Shown one piece after another: positions 1-9,685 of a DNA stretch of 64,000 nt; the first letter of the stretch is position 1, and each line of letters begins with the position of its first letter. The DNA is from Fen-1254 sp963769605 (GTDB lineage: Bacteria; Bacteroidota; Ignavibacteria; UBA10030). A program made the translations under genes and the position numbers. The stretch is from contig CAVYML010000003.1 of the NCBI GenBank assembly GCA_963769605.1, positions 248,001 through 312,000 of the forward strand, given 5' to 3'. The notes under the pieces are model-generated. The model saw only the letters and a program-made list of their open reading frames with translations. It searched no databases and was not told where the DNA came from.

Positions 1-2267
1 GCGCTGACATATAACTGCGCAACTTCGGTCCCGTTCAGTTTTCCTGTGTTTTCCAGTGTGAATGAAACTTTAAAATATTCTTTACTATCCTCTGTCAGCT
101 CTTGAACTTTTAAATCTTTGTACTCAAAACTCGCATACGCCAGGCCGTAACCGAATGGATATAACGGTTCGATGTTGTCAGCATCAAAGTGTCTGTAACC
201 GACAAAAATACCGTCTAAATATTCAGAAACGCTGTCCTGAGCTTTATAGCTCTTATATGCAGAACAATCCTCCCAGCGTTTTGGAAATGTAATCGGTAAT
301 TTGCCGGATGGATTATAATTGCCTAAGATTACATCGGCAACAGCATTTCCTATTTCTTCGCCTGCAAACCAGGTCTCTAATATCCCTGATGCCTGCTCAT
401 TCCAGCCATCCATTAAAACAGGAGATCCTGTAGTGAGAACAACGACTGTTTTTTTATTTGCCTTTACAACTTCTTTTATCAATTCATCCTGTTTCTCGGG
501 CAGAACAAGGTCGTCTCTATCTTTTCCTTCCGTCTCATATTGATCTGAAGTACCGACAAAAACCAATGCCACATCCGAAATCGCCGCAGCATTTACTGCC
601 TGCTTAAGGAAGTTATCATCTGCATTCCGCCATGATAATTTGGCCACTGCACCGCCCAGATCCTGATAATATTCAATTTTTAATTTGTATTTCTTACCCG
701 CTTCCAGATTTGCACTATATGAATTATCGGTGGGGGGATGCTGCGTCCAGTTGTTGATAATAAGTGAATCATCCAAATACAGCCTGACCCCGTCATCACT
801 CAAAAAATCCAAATCATAAATTCCTGATTTTTGAACCTGTAAAAACCCAGTCCATCTCACTGAAAAATGTTCTCTAGAAAAGCCTTCTTTGGGAGATTTT
901 GATCCCCAATCGAAATCTATTTTATCGTCGTTTCGCTTGAAAGCAGGCCGGCCTTCAAGATTTTGGTTGTTAAAATACTCGCCCAGCAAACCTTTGCCAT
1001 TTCCGGAGGGCAGTAAAAAATATTTTGAGTCGACAGCTATTCCATTAAACCCCAGAATAACACCCGGCGCATAATTTATTTTTACTTTGCTTCCGATTTT
1101 ATTCTGCAATGCGTCGAGCGGGCTGACGGAATAAATCGGAGTTACCTCAGAACTTCCTCCGCCTCCTGTTCTTGCTGCAGCCGCATTGGGTCCGATAACA
1201 GCTATTGATTTAAGTCTGTCCGCGCCTAAAGGAAGAATTCCATCATTTTTTAATAGGACAATTCCTTCCCGGGCCAATTGCAATGAGATATCCCGGTTTT
1301 CTTTTGTGTTTAATAATCCGGCATTTTCTTTGTGAGGCTGTTCAAATATACCGAGCTTAAAGATAACCGTCAATATTCGTTTTACTTTATCGTTAAGAAC
1401 CTGTTCGCTGACGCCGCCGCTTTTAACAGTATCGATTAATGTTTTGTTATTCAAATATTCGCCGGTCGGCATTTCAAGATCGAGTCCGCTATTTACCGTA
1501 GGAATGGAACTATGCACAGCGCCCCAGTCGGACATTACCAATCCGGCAAATTTCCATTCATCCTTTAATTTTGTTTTGAGAAGATAATCATTCTCGCTGC
1601 AGTAGGAGCCGTTTAATTTATTATATGCAGACATGATTGCAAGAGTATGAGCTTCGGTCACTGCCGCTTTGAAAGCCGGCAGGTATATTTCATTCAATGC
1701 CCGTTCGCTGATTTTAACATTAACAAATCCCCTCTGATATTCCTGATTATTTACGGCAAAATGTTTTATTGTAGCCGCGACATTTTCTTTTTGAACGCCT
1801 TCGATATAGCTGACCGCCATTCTCGAAGTCAGATATGGATCTTCACCGAAGCTTTCAAAATTTCTGCCGCCCAGCGGCAGTCTTGCAATATTCACGCAAG
1901 GGCCCAGGATCACATCTCGCCCATGCGCTTTTAATTCTCTTCCGATAGCGGAACCTAATCGGCTGACGAGCGACGTATCCCAAGAAGCGGCGGCGCCGAT
2001 GCCTCCTGCAAACGCAGATGATGTATTCCATCGAACGCCAAGCGGCCCATCGGACATTTTTAATTCGGGAATACCCAATCGTTGGTTCGGCTTTGTTGCG
2101 AATCCCGTCCCTCCGAGAAGATCGATCTTTTCTTCGAGTGTCAACCGGCTCAACAAATCCTCAACGCGTTTTTCAACGGGCAATTGCGGATTCGTATAAG
2201 GAAAATTATTTTGGGAATATGAATAAGATATAATAACCAGCAATGATAAAAAAACAATATTTTTCAT
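1..2267 (-). CDS. Beta-glucosidase, glycoside hydrolase family 3, with PA14 insert (3' end outside window)
   Basis: The minus-strand reading frame is open from the ATG at 2267 to the window edge (755 codons), so the C-terminus is missing. An AGGAGA ribosome site lies 5 bases before the ATG. Residues 1-19 are a signal peptide (ends SYSQ). The GH3 N-terminal barrel carries the nucleophile motif LVMSDWG (Asp about 247). The second domain contains a PA14 insert at about residues 425-545 (starts LLGEYFNN), followed by ETEGKDRDDLVLP, whose Glu (about 580) is the expected acid/base. A fibronectin-III-like tail begins near residue 710 (VSFTLENTG). The product should hydrolyse terminal beta-linked glucose or related sugars in the periplasm; PA14 inserts in GH3 enzymes are known to shape the active-site entrance. 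Exact sugar specificity cannot be read from the sequence. Confidence 0.95.
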   Translation of the reverse strand, partial: MKNIVFLSLLVIISYSYSQNNFPYTNPQLPVEKRVEDLLSRLTLEEKIDLLGGTGFATKPNQRLGIPELKMSDGPLGVRWNTSSAFAGGIGAAASWDTSLVSRLGSAIGRELKAHGRDVILGPCVNIARLPLGGRNFESFGEDPYLTSRMAVSYIEGVQKENVAATIKHFAVNNQEYQRGFVNVKISERALNEIYLPAFKAAVTEAHTLAIMSAYNKLNGSYCSENDYLLKTKLKDEWKFAGLVMSDWGAVHSSIPTVNSGLDLEMPTGEYLNNKTLIDTVKSGGVSEQVLNDKVKRILTVIFKLGIFEQPHKENAGLLNTKENRDISLQLAREGIVLLKNDGILPLGADRLKSIAVIGPNAAAARTGGGGSSEVTPIYSVSPLDALQNKIGSKVKINYAPGVILGFNGIAVDSKYFLLPSGNGKGLLGEYFNNQNLEGRPAFKRNDDKIDFDWGSKSPKEGFSREHFSVRWTGFLQVQKSGIYDLDFLSDDGVRLYLDDSLIINNWTQHPPTDNSYSANLEAGKKYKLKIEYYQDLGGAVAKLSWRNADDNFLKQAVNAAAISDVALVFVGTSDQYETEGKDRDDLVLPEKQDELIKEVVKANKKTVVVLTTGSPVLMDGWNEQASGILETWFAGEEIGNAVADVILGNYNPSGKLPITFPKRWEDCSAYKSYKAQDSVSEYLDGIFVGYRHFDADNIEPLYPFGYGLAYASFEYKDLKVQELTEDSKEYFKVSFTLENTGKLNGTEVAQLYVS

Positions 2268-2637
2268 GTGTTCTCCTAAATTGCTTTAAATTTATGCGGA
2301 GTAACCAAAGAGCCTTTCCTTCAGTACACATTCTAAGGAATTAATCTATCGTTACTATTCTATAGCAAAATCAAATCAAATGCTATAGAAACAAAAATCT
2401 ACGAGTATATTTCTATTCCGGCCATAGTATTAAATGATAGTAATCTAAAACAACAAAAAGCAGGTCAATACAGGACAGTCCGGCAAAACATTGAATCTCA
2501 ATGCTTTGATAGTTATGTAATTTACAAAAAATGTATGTCTATTATAGACTGGGCGGCGAGCTTAATTGAATTACTGAGAAATTGAATAGTCTTATTTTAA
2601 CTATTCACCATTTACCATTTACCATTCACCACTCTAC
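2268..2637. other. Intergenic region with a short inverted repeat and a heptamer repeat tract
   Basis: No convincing gene. It is the upstream region of the GH3 gene and the downstream region of the permease gene. CTATAGCA at 2360-2367 and TGCTATAG at 2381-2388 form a perfect inverted repeat about 95 bases before the GH3 start, a possible operator or small hairpin. At 2601-2635 a run of CCATTTA/CCATTCA heptamers sits immediately after the permease stop codon. Confidence 0.6.
2601..2635. repeat. CCATTTA/CCATTCA heptamer repeat
   Basis: About four imperfect copies of a 7-bp unit (ACCATTT, ACCATTC) directly abut the end of the permease gene. It is one of several unrelated short-unit repeats found in intergenic positions of this window. 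Confidence 0.7.
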
Positions 2638-3879
2638 TTATTCATACCGCAACGATTCGACAGGATCGAGTTTTGCGGCCGTTCGGGCAGGAAATACACC
2701 GGCAACAAAACCGACTGCTGTCAGTATTCCCACGGTAATTGCAATAAGCAGAGGAGAAAGAACGGGGCGTCCTATAAATTGCATCGCTCCTTTATCCGCC
2801 GGCAGAGAACGAACGATCGAAACGATGACCGAGCAAAAAATAATTCCGATTGCTCCGCCGGAAAATGATAACAAAAGTGATTCGAATATAAATTGCATCA
2901 TAATGTAGCTTCGGCGTGCTCCGACGGCAAGCTTTATGCCGATTTCTCTGGTTCTTTCCTTTACGACTACGTACATCACATTCGCCACACCGACCCCTGC
3001 AATGACCAGCGTAAGAAATCCGATTGAAAAAAGGAAGAGAGAAAGTCCAAGGTCTATTTTTTTTGTAATTTTTTCTGCTTCGATAAAATCCCACATATTC
3101 AGTGCTCGTTCGTCTTTCGGATCGAAATGATATTTCCGGCCGAGAACCTCATAAATGGCAGCTTTCATAGTTTCCTGCTGAGCGGTGTTGACGGGCCGTA
3201 TAACGATTGAGTTGACATGCTTGTTGCCGTACATCGTTCGAAATGTCGTATACGGCATGACGGCGCGCCGTGTGTCGGGCCCGTTGTTCATCGCAGTCTG
3301 AGTCTTCCTTTGTATAATGCCTATGGTTATAAAAGGCACTCCGTTGACCTTGACTAGCTTGCCTATCGGGTCCTGATCTTTAAAGATGTCTTTAGCAATC
3401 TCGGATCCGAGAACGAGCACGCGCCGCTGCCGCTCGATGTCTGCATTATCGAGAAACCGGCCGCTTGCCGCAGGGTACATGCGCCGCATTTCTTCGAAAT
3501 CCGGATTCACACCCTCGCATTCAGTGTTCGTGGAAAAATTGCCGTATGTCAATGTAACGTTGGACCGGTATTGCGGAGAAATCATTCCGATTCCCGCTAC
3601 CGTTCTGGTCAGAAGATCGACATCTTCTTCTAAAAGAGAAATTCTCCGCCCTTTGGGCAATCCTTGATAAATCAGTCCCGTCTCGCCGCCGTATAAAATA
3701 ATAATCTGATTTCCGGCATTCATTAATCCTTTGAGTATTTGGGTGCCGAGTCCCTGTCCGAAGGAAAGCAGAAGAACGACGGCGATGGTGCCCCATGTGA
3801 TTGCAATAAGCGTCAACGCCGCACGCAGCCGGTGCACGCGAAGGTCGAAAAGAAAATCTCTAAAGAGTTCAAAAAACAT
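2638..3879 (-). CDS. MacB/FtsX-type ABC transporter permease
   Basis: The 413-residue protein has the MacB architecture without an ATPase: an N-terminal membrane helix (residues about 18-42), a large periplasmic MacB_PCD domain (about 45-250, with ERQRRVLVLGSEIA), then three C-terminal helices of the FtsX domain containing ERTREIGIKLAVGARR. Family members couple cytoplasmic ATP hydrolysis to periplasmic conformational change for export of lipids, peptides or drugs. It follows the neighbouring permease by 33 bases, so the two probably form a heterodimer in one operon with the adaptor at 5171-6262. No ATPase gene is present in this operon. Confidence 0.93.
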   Translation of the reverse strand: MFFELFRDFLFDLRVHRLRAALTLIAITWGTIAVVLLLSFGQGLGTQILKGLMNAGNQIIILYGGETGLIYQGLPKGRRISLLEEDVDLLTRTVAGIGMISPQYRSNVTLTYGNFSTNTECEGVNPDFEEMRRMYPAASGRFLDNADIERQRRVLVLGSEIAKDIFKDQDPIGKLVKVNGVPFITIGIIQRKTQTAMNNGPDTRRAVMPYTTFRTMYGNKHVNSIVIRPVNTAQQETMKAAIYEVLGRKYHFDPKDERALNMWDFIEAEKITKKIDLGLSLFLFSIGFLTLVIAGVGVANVMYVVVKERTREIGIKLAVGARRSYIMMQFIFESLLLSFSGGAIGIIFCSVIVSIVRSLPADKGAMQFIGRPVLSPLLIAITVGILTAVGFVAGVFPARTAAKLDPVESLRYE

Positions 3880-3912
3880 ACAATCGCCTATCTGTTCGAA
3901 GTACTATAAACT

Positions 3913-5146
3913 TTACGTGCGCAAACACTCGATCACATCCAGATTGGATGCGCGGCGCGCGGGCATAAGTCCGGAGGAGAGTCCGACGAGCACAAGCACG
4001 GAAATTGTCGTGATGACGACTTCTATCGAAATAACGGGCGTACCTACATAATCCTTAATCGGTAGCATTCCCAGGAATGTTACAATGCCGTACGAAATAA
4101 GAAAGCCGATCGCCGATCCCGTGCACACGATGAAAAATGTTTCGCAGAAAAATTGAAGCATAATATTTTTTTTCGTAGCTCCGAGAGCTCTCTTTACACC
4201 GATCTCTTTTATGCGTTCCTGCACGACAATGAACATAATGTTGGCAACACCGAGTCCTGCAACGCCGAGAGTAAAACTTCCGATGAGTCCCAAAAAAAGA
4301 TTAATTCCGAGAAACATATAAAATGAAAGGCGGTCAAAATCCGTCGTATCCCAGATAAAGGCGGCGTCTTTGTCGGTCGGATCGAATTTGTAGCGCTTGC
4401 TTAGTACCGTCCTCACTTCTTTTTCCGTTTCTTCACCGATGCGGGGATCGCTGATCTGATAAATAATATTATCCACGTGCGTGTATCCGTAAAGAGAAAC
4501 GAACGTGGTATGAGGAATGAAAATACGGTCTTGATCCTGACTGTTATAAGACGACGGCTGGGTCTTTTTTTGCATGACACCGACGATTGTAAAAGGAACC
4601 TGACCGATGAAAACGGTTTTTCCGATTGCATTTTGATCTTTAAAAAGGAATTCATTCACTTTGTTGCCGATAACAGCGACTCTCCGTTCGATCCTGAATA
4701 TCAAGCGTGTTGATAAATCTTCCACCCTGTTCAGGATTGATATTGCGCATGTCGCCATAGACAACATTCACGCCTGAGACAAGAGGATTGAGAATGTTCT
4801 CCCCGACATGAGCGACCGTCCGTTTTCCGTATTCGGGACTGATGGCGCATACCGCCGGTACTTCTGCTGTAATGAGTTTTGTATCTTCTTCGACAAATGA
4901 TATCGGGCGGCCGATTCCGTACCCGGCCCATGGTTTGGTTGTACTGCCCGGCCAAACGATGGCGATACCTTCTCCCATCCCGTGCATATTAGCTGCAGTC
5001 TGTTTCCTAAAACCGACACCGAATGCCACAAGTACTACGATTGCCACGGTACCCCAGATGATTCCGAACATCGTTAAAAAAGCGCGCAGTTTTTGCGCAC
5101 GGAGGTCGACGATGAATTCAGAAATAATCGAGCGGAATGTTTCCAT
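3913..5146 (-). pseudogene. MacB/FtsX-type ABC permease, interrupted by a frameshift
   Basis: Two overlapping reading frames make one MacB-like permease. The first (5146 down to about 4690) holds the N-terminal helix and the first part of the periplasmic domain. The second (about 4690 down to 3913) resumes at ERRVAVIGNKV and runs through the FtsX domain to DVIECLRT. Joined, they give about 411 residues, matching the 413-residue paralogue next door, which reads through the same place (IERQRRVLVLG). One extra base near 4688-4692 explains the break; there is no long homopolymer there. It may be a real inactivation, a rare frameshift or an assembly error. The start codon at 5146 lies 24 bases after the adaptor gene. 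Confidence 0.85.
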
Positions 5147-5170
5147 TGTTTTTCTCGCAGGGATTAAACG

Positions 5171-6262
5171 TCAATCGATTTTCTTAACAGGTTTTTCCTG
5201 CACTTCGTCTCCCTCTTTCAATCCGGAAACGACTTCGATATTGATCGCATCGCTGAGACCGGTTTTGATCAAACGCTGTTCCTCTTTATTGGGAGCAAGT
5301 GCAAGCGTGACGAATGAGGAATCGTTCCGCATCGTAACAACTCTCTCCGGAATCATGAGCACGTTGACTTTTTTCTGAATAATAATATCTGCATTGGCCG
5401 AGTACCCGGCGCGGAGAACGGTATTTTTATTGACCGGAATAAGTATCTCGATCGGAAAAACCGTTGCATTATCTTTCTTTTCCGCCTTGAGCCATATTTT
5501 CCGCAGAAAACCCCGAACCGTATCGCCTGGCAGCGCGCCGACTTTAAGCTCGGTCTCCATTCCTTCTTTCATTTTTCCGACATCGATTTCGTCGACTGTG
5601 CCCTTAAATATCAGCCGTTCCATGTTCGCCATCTTCATGAGAACCGTTCCTTCCTGGTACGACGTCAACGGCGTTACCGGGTCGCCGACTTCCACAGAGC
5701 GGTTGAGTATAGAACCGGAAATGGGAGCTTTGACGATCGATTCAATTTCCGTTTCTCCTATTTTCACTTTTCCGCTTTCCATAAGAGCGAGTGTTTCCAG
5801 AGCAATTTTTAATTTAAGATCGGATTCCTGCGCCTGCATTTGGTAGTTTTCGTAATCTTTGTCGGAAATCATTTTGCTTTGATGAAGCGATTCCTGCCGA
5901 ACCAGGTCCTTATTGAAATTATCTGCATCAACCTGACTGATCTGAACCTGGCGTTTTGCATTCGCGAGTTCCAGCGGTGCCGGATCGGGGCGGACTTCAA
6001 GAATTGGATCGCCGAATTTCACGTAAGCTCCCACATCGGCATAGATGTGACCGACAACTCCGGAAACTTTCGCTTTTATCGATATTTCATTCTCCGGCTC
6101 AATGGTCCCTACGGCCAGCGCCTTATCGACAATCGTTCCTCTTGTGACCTTGATTTTTGGGAGTGAATTTTCATTGGCAGACTTATTTCCGCCAAAGAAA
6201 ATAAATGCCGCGCCGCCTATCGCAACGACGGCAATGGATGAAACGACGATTTTCTTTTTCAT
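5171..6262 (-). CDS. Periplasmic adaptor (membrane fusion protein), MacA/HlyD type
   Basis: A single N-terminal helix (IVVSSIAVVAIGGAAFIFF) anchors the protein. It is followed by a barrel-sandwich half (about 40-90), an alpha-helical hairpin (about 90-160), the second lipoyl-like half (IVKAPISGSI) and beta-barrel/membrane-proximal domains ending KEGDEVQEK. Such adaptors bridge inner-membrane MacB-like permeases to an outer-membrane channel. The ATG at 6262 (MKKKIV) is chosen because the signal-anchor follows directly; an ATG two codons earlier and one further upstream are also possible and none has a strong ribosome site. It is the first gene of an operon with two permeases. Confidence 0.9.
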   Translation of the reverse strand: MKKKIVVSSIAVVAIGGAAFIFFGGNKSANENSLPKIKVTRGTIVDKALAVGTIEPENEISIKAKVSGVVGHIYADVGAYVKFGDPILEVRPDPAPLELANAKRQVQISQVDADNFNKDLVRQESLHQSKMISDKDYENYQMQAQESDLKLKIALETLALMESGKVKIGETEIESIVKAPISGSILNRSVEVGDPVTPLTSYQEGTVLMKMANMERLIFKGTVDEIDVGKMKEGMETELKVGALPGDTVRGFLRKIWLKAEKKDNATVFPIEILIPVNKNTVLRAGYSANADIIIQKKVNVLMIPERVVTMRNDSSFVTLALAPNKEEQRLIKTGLSDAINIEVVSGLKEGDEVQEKPVKKID

Positions 6263-6547
6263 GGTCATGCGTTGATAATAATGAATTTTGTGAACTTTGA
6301 AAAACACAGGGATTGAATTTCCCTTAACGTTTATATATAGAGATACGGCAGACAGTGTGTTAAGGTTTCACTGAGAAAGAAAAATGATAGGGAAATAAGC
6401 TGCGAACGGCTGATATTAAGAATGTTTCGTTCTCGGGATTTGGCGTTCAATCTCTAATATGTGTTGCTTCATGTATTTTCTTTAACATATGTCCATTGAT
6501 CGACCATGAATGCCTATTATCGCGGTATTTGATTCCGCCAAACGGCG

Positions 6548-7873
6548 TCAGAAAGCTACGTGTGCACGCATGCCGAAAACATGAACGGGTCCTCTGTCTG
6601 CATTGTATGCCGGATGAAGAACGAACTGGTAATCCGGTGAGAGAGTCAGATGGAATTCCGGCAGAGTAAACATATAAAAGAGCTCTGTGATAAACTCAGG
6701 CGAATAATTCAAATGGCCGTCGCCGATGAGAAATCCATAGCCGCCTGCTTCCAGATAATTGCGATGATCTTGAGAAATTCCATTGAGTACAAGCGCAATA
6801 CCGAAATTATCACCCTTCCGCTGCCAGAGGGCGCCGTCCAGCAGGACGGCAGAACTGATTGTTTGATCGATTTCCGTGAACATCCATGTCTCATTTATAC
6901 CGTCATTCCATCCGGCTCTCAACATGAAGCCGATATTATCGGAGAATGCTTGTTCAATATTCAGGCCGAATCCATGCTTTGTCCGGCCGTATTCTCTTGT
7001 CTGGACGATATCGATTTGTCCCGGCGGAAGTTGAAGTGCCTGCTCGTAATTTCCCATCCGTGCCTGCGTATAAAATCCGAGCGCCCGGATGATGCCTTTC
7101 TGTGAGCCGATTTCGTATGACCGCTCGATCTCCATCGTTTCCGAGTTTGCCTTGCCGATGTTTTGATCCATGTCGGACATATTTGCCTCGGTAGGAACCA
7201 TTGCGCCGGAAATTCTGAATGCCCATGGAGACAGCGATAGTTCGCCGACAAACCCCCATGTGTAACCGCGAGTGTTTGCAGGATAGTCCCACGCGCCGTT
7301 CGACATGAGCGCCCAGTTCATAAATTGCGAGCGCGGATCGTGGCTGTAACTGTTATTATCGAAATAATCGGTCATGCTGATTTTCCCGAGTATCAGCGTC
7401 AGTCTCTTTGATGGCTGCGGTCCTGCCAGTTGATCCACGTCGTCTGAAAACATTGTGTCCCGGTCTGAAAGAGCGAACGTCTGCCTGATAAAAATCCTGC
7501 TCACCGTTATTTGCGGTGCCGGATCACCGATGCGGTAGGTCTCGCCATTTGGGAAACCGGCAATTCCTCTCACGCCGCTTAATCCATTGCCTCCGCCAAG
7601 CTCGGGGACGAAATAAAGTTCAGTACCGTTCCATAATCTTCTTCCTATAAAAAAAGTTGATGTGATGGATGTCTGAGCGGGCTCGCTCGTATCGAGGCTA
7701 TTTTGACCGGAATATTTTGCGCTGAAGTCCGGATGATATTGAGTGATAATTGTCTGCTGAAAATGGAAACTCCAATCAGAGGGGCTTGTATCGTTTGCGG
7801 GGGACTGTGCAGGGAGCGAGAATGGTACCGATGTCATCATGAATAATAATAAAAAAACATTTTTTTTCATCAA
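6548..7873 (-). CDS. OprB-like carbohydrate porin
   Basis: The 441-residue protein has a signal peptide (to about residue 22, FSLPAQ) and then an OprB-type barrel: FHFQQTIITQYHPDFSAKYSG at the start, a FIGRRLWNGTELYFVPELGGGNG strand pair, RIFIRQTF, an LTLILGKISMTDYFDNN segment and a C-terminal strand ending in a phenylalanine (GMRAHVAF), typical of barrel insertion. The family forms outer-membrane channels for sugars or other solutes. It lies 285 bases upstream of the adaptor gene on the same strand; whether it shares that transcript is unknown. It is not a TolC-type partner. Confidence 0.85.
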   Translation of the reverse strand: MMKKNVFLLLFMMTSVPFSLPAQSPANDTSPSDWSFHFQQTIITQYHPDFSAKYSGQNSLDTSEPAQTSITSTFFIGRRLWNGTELYFVPELGGGNGLSGVRGIAGFPNGETYRIGDPAPQITVSRIFIRQTFALSDRDTMFSDDVDQLAGPQPSKRLTLILGKISMTDYFDNNSYSHDPRSQFMNWALMSNGAWDYPANTRGYTWGFVGELSLSPWAFRISGAMVPTEANMSDMDQNIGKANSETMEIERSYEIGSQKGIIRALGFYTQARMGNYEQALQLPPGQIDIVQTREYGRTKHGFGLNIEQAFSDNIGFMLRAGWNDGINETWMFTEIDQTISSAVLLDGALWQRKGDNFGIALVLNGISQDHRNYLEAGGYGFLIGDGHLNYSPEFITELFYMFTLPEFHLTLSPDYQFVLHPAYNADRGPVHVFGMRAHVAF

Positions 7874-8394
7874 TAAGCTTTCTTTTGCAGATAAAATATT
7901 TCAACAAAAAATCGAAGACAAAAAATAACGAGAAATTCTGCGAGATAAAAATGAACCGTGATTTTTGAGCGCTACATGCGTAAGTGCTCATCCCGGATAT
8001 AAAAGATTCTTGTAATTACTCAGCGTGATCCAAAAAGACAGAATCATGGTAGGACAAACATTCCTGTTTGTCATTCTGCTTCTTTTGGACAACCTCATTA
8101 TTTTATCTTTCAATACTATGCTGCGTTGCAGATTCTCCTATAATATCACATTATTATAGACTTAATCTCCTGCAAGTTCAACATTCTTTCAGGCAGGCAA
8201 ACCGTCGTTGCACCGGAATCCGCATCATAGAATTCTCTGCGGTAAACTGCCCGGGCGATTCAGTTTTAATGGCGTCAAAATAGCCCGGTCTTGATTGCGG
8301 GTTTATAAATTAGATTATTTCAATATACTTTTCCGGAAAAACAAAGTACATTAATTTTTAGTTGATTCAACATTTAAAAGAAAGGTGAATAAAA
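7874..8394. other. Divergent intergenic region with repeat sequences
   Basis: No gene seen between the porin and the alcohol dehydrogenase, which are transcribed divergently. It contains one copy of the GTAATTACTCAGCGTGAT repeat end at 8012-8029, a nested hairpin at 8030-8088, and AT-rich sequence upstream of the dehydrogenase. No inverted partner of the repeat end was found in this region, so the element may be a solo end. Confidence 0.6.
8012..8088. repeat. MITE-like repeat end plus nested hairpin
   Basis: GTAATTACTCAGCGTGAT at 8012-8029 is identical over 18 bases to the left end of the element at 16897. Next to it, CCAAAAAGACAGAAT (8030-8044) pairs imperfectly with ATTCTGCTTCTTTTGG (8073-8088), enclosing a perfect 8-bp stem GACAAACA/TGTTTGTC (8053-8060 and 8065-8072). 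Confidence 0.7.
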
Positions 8395-9561
8395 ATGAAT
8401 TTCACATATTATATTCCGACTAAGATTTTCTTCGGACCCGGTTCGCTTAATCAGCTGTCTCAAAATCAACTGCCCGGAAAAAAGGGACTCATCGTTCTCT
8501 CCGCCGGCCAGTCGATGAAAAAACACGGGTACCTTGACCGGCTTATTCAATTGCTGCACTCAAACGGCACGGACACTGTTATCTTTGATAAGATTCTCCC
8601 GAATCCCATCCGTAGACATGTAATGGAAGGAGCGGAGATCGCTCGGAAAGAAAAATGTGATTTCATTATCGGGCTGGGAGGCGGAAGCAGCATCGATTCA
8701 GCCAAAAGCATTGCCGTGATGGCAAAGAACCCAGGTGACTACTGGGATTACATCGGAGGAGGCAGCGGGAAAGGCAAACCGGTATCCAACGGAGCCTTGC
8801 CGATCATTGCAGTTACTACAACTGCCGGAACAGGTACGGAAGCCGACCCTTGGACTGTTATTACTCATGAAGAACGTCATGAAAAAATCGGCTTCGGCAT
8901 TCCGGAAACCTTCCCTTGTATTTCCATCGTCGATCCTGAATTGATGATTTCCGTGCCTCCTTTGCTGACGGCGTATCAGGGATTCGATGCATTTTTCCAT
9001 GCTGCCGAGGGATATATATCTAAAATTGCAAATCCGATCAGCGATATGTATGCTCTGAAGAGTATCGCCCTTTTGAATAAATATCTTCCCGCTGCCGTGA
9101 AAAACGGATCGGACATAGAGGCGCGAACCAATGTCGCATTGGCAAATACGCTGTCGGGATTTGTCGAGTCGACTTCTTCCTGTACATCGGAGCACTCAAT
9201 GGAACATGCATTGAGCGCTTTCCATCCTTCATTACCGCATGGTGCCGGATTGATCATGCTGTCGAAGCCGTACTTTTCTTTTTTTGCGGAAAAAGTACCT
9301 GAGCGCATCATTCATATGGGAGAGGTGATGAGGAAAAAGAATCAAACAAAAAATGTGCATTCCTTTACCGATGCACTTGACGAGCTGCAGCAGCAATGCG
9401 GAGTAGCAGACCTGAAAATGAGCGATTATGGAATTCGAAAAGAAGAAATTCCCGCTCTTGCACAAAACGCGCACGAGACGATGGGAGGATTATTTACACT
9501 TGACCGTTATTCGCTCTCTCCTGCCGAGACTATTACAATCATGGAGAAGGCTTTCAGATAA
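8395..9561 (+). CDS. Iron-containing alcohol dehydrogenase
   Basis: The 388-residue protein is a full-length group III (iron-dependent) alcohol dehydrogenase. GGGSSIDSAKSIAV (about residues 96-109) is the NAD(P)-binding loop. GFDAFFHAAEGYIS and EHSMEHALSAFHPSLPHG provide the Asp and His metal ligands. A ribosome site AAAGGTG precedes the ATG by 8 bases. The enzyme should interconvert an alcohol and an aldehyde or ketone using NAD(P)H in the cytoplasm; the substrate cannot be inferred. It stands alone, transcribed away from the porin gene. Confidence 0.95.
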   Translation: MNFTYYIPTKIFFGPGSLNQLSQNQLPGKKGLIVLSAGQSMKKHGYLDRLIQLLHSNGTDTVIFDKILPNPIRRHVMEGAEIARKEKCDFIIGLGGGSSIDSAKSIAVMAKNPGDYWDYIGGGSGKGKPVSNGALPIIAVTTTAGTGTEADPWTVITHEERHEKIGFGIPETFPCISIVDPELMISVPPLLTAYQGFDAFFHAAEGYISKIANPISDMYALKSIALLNKYLPAAVKNGSDIEARTNVALANTLSGFVESTSSCTSEHSMEHALSAFHPSLPHGAGLIMLSKPYFSFFAEKVPERIIHMGEVMRKKNQTKNVHSFTDALDELQQQCGVADLKMSDYGIRKEEIPALAQNAHETMGGLFTLDRYSLSPAETITIMEKAFR

Positions 9562-9685
9562 AAACCGGCAGTCATTATTCAAGTATTTTGAATTTCTATT
9601 ATTGGTGACACCGCCATGCGCAGGTGGGCAGGATGATGTTGGAAACATCCGCGGTCACCGACGGCGGATGCAGAGGGAATCTCTT

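Noticed and set aside
2582..2908. 108-codon plus-strand frame over the permease 3' end
   Set aside because: Antisense to the FtsX domain and beginning in the heptamer repeat.
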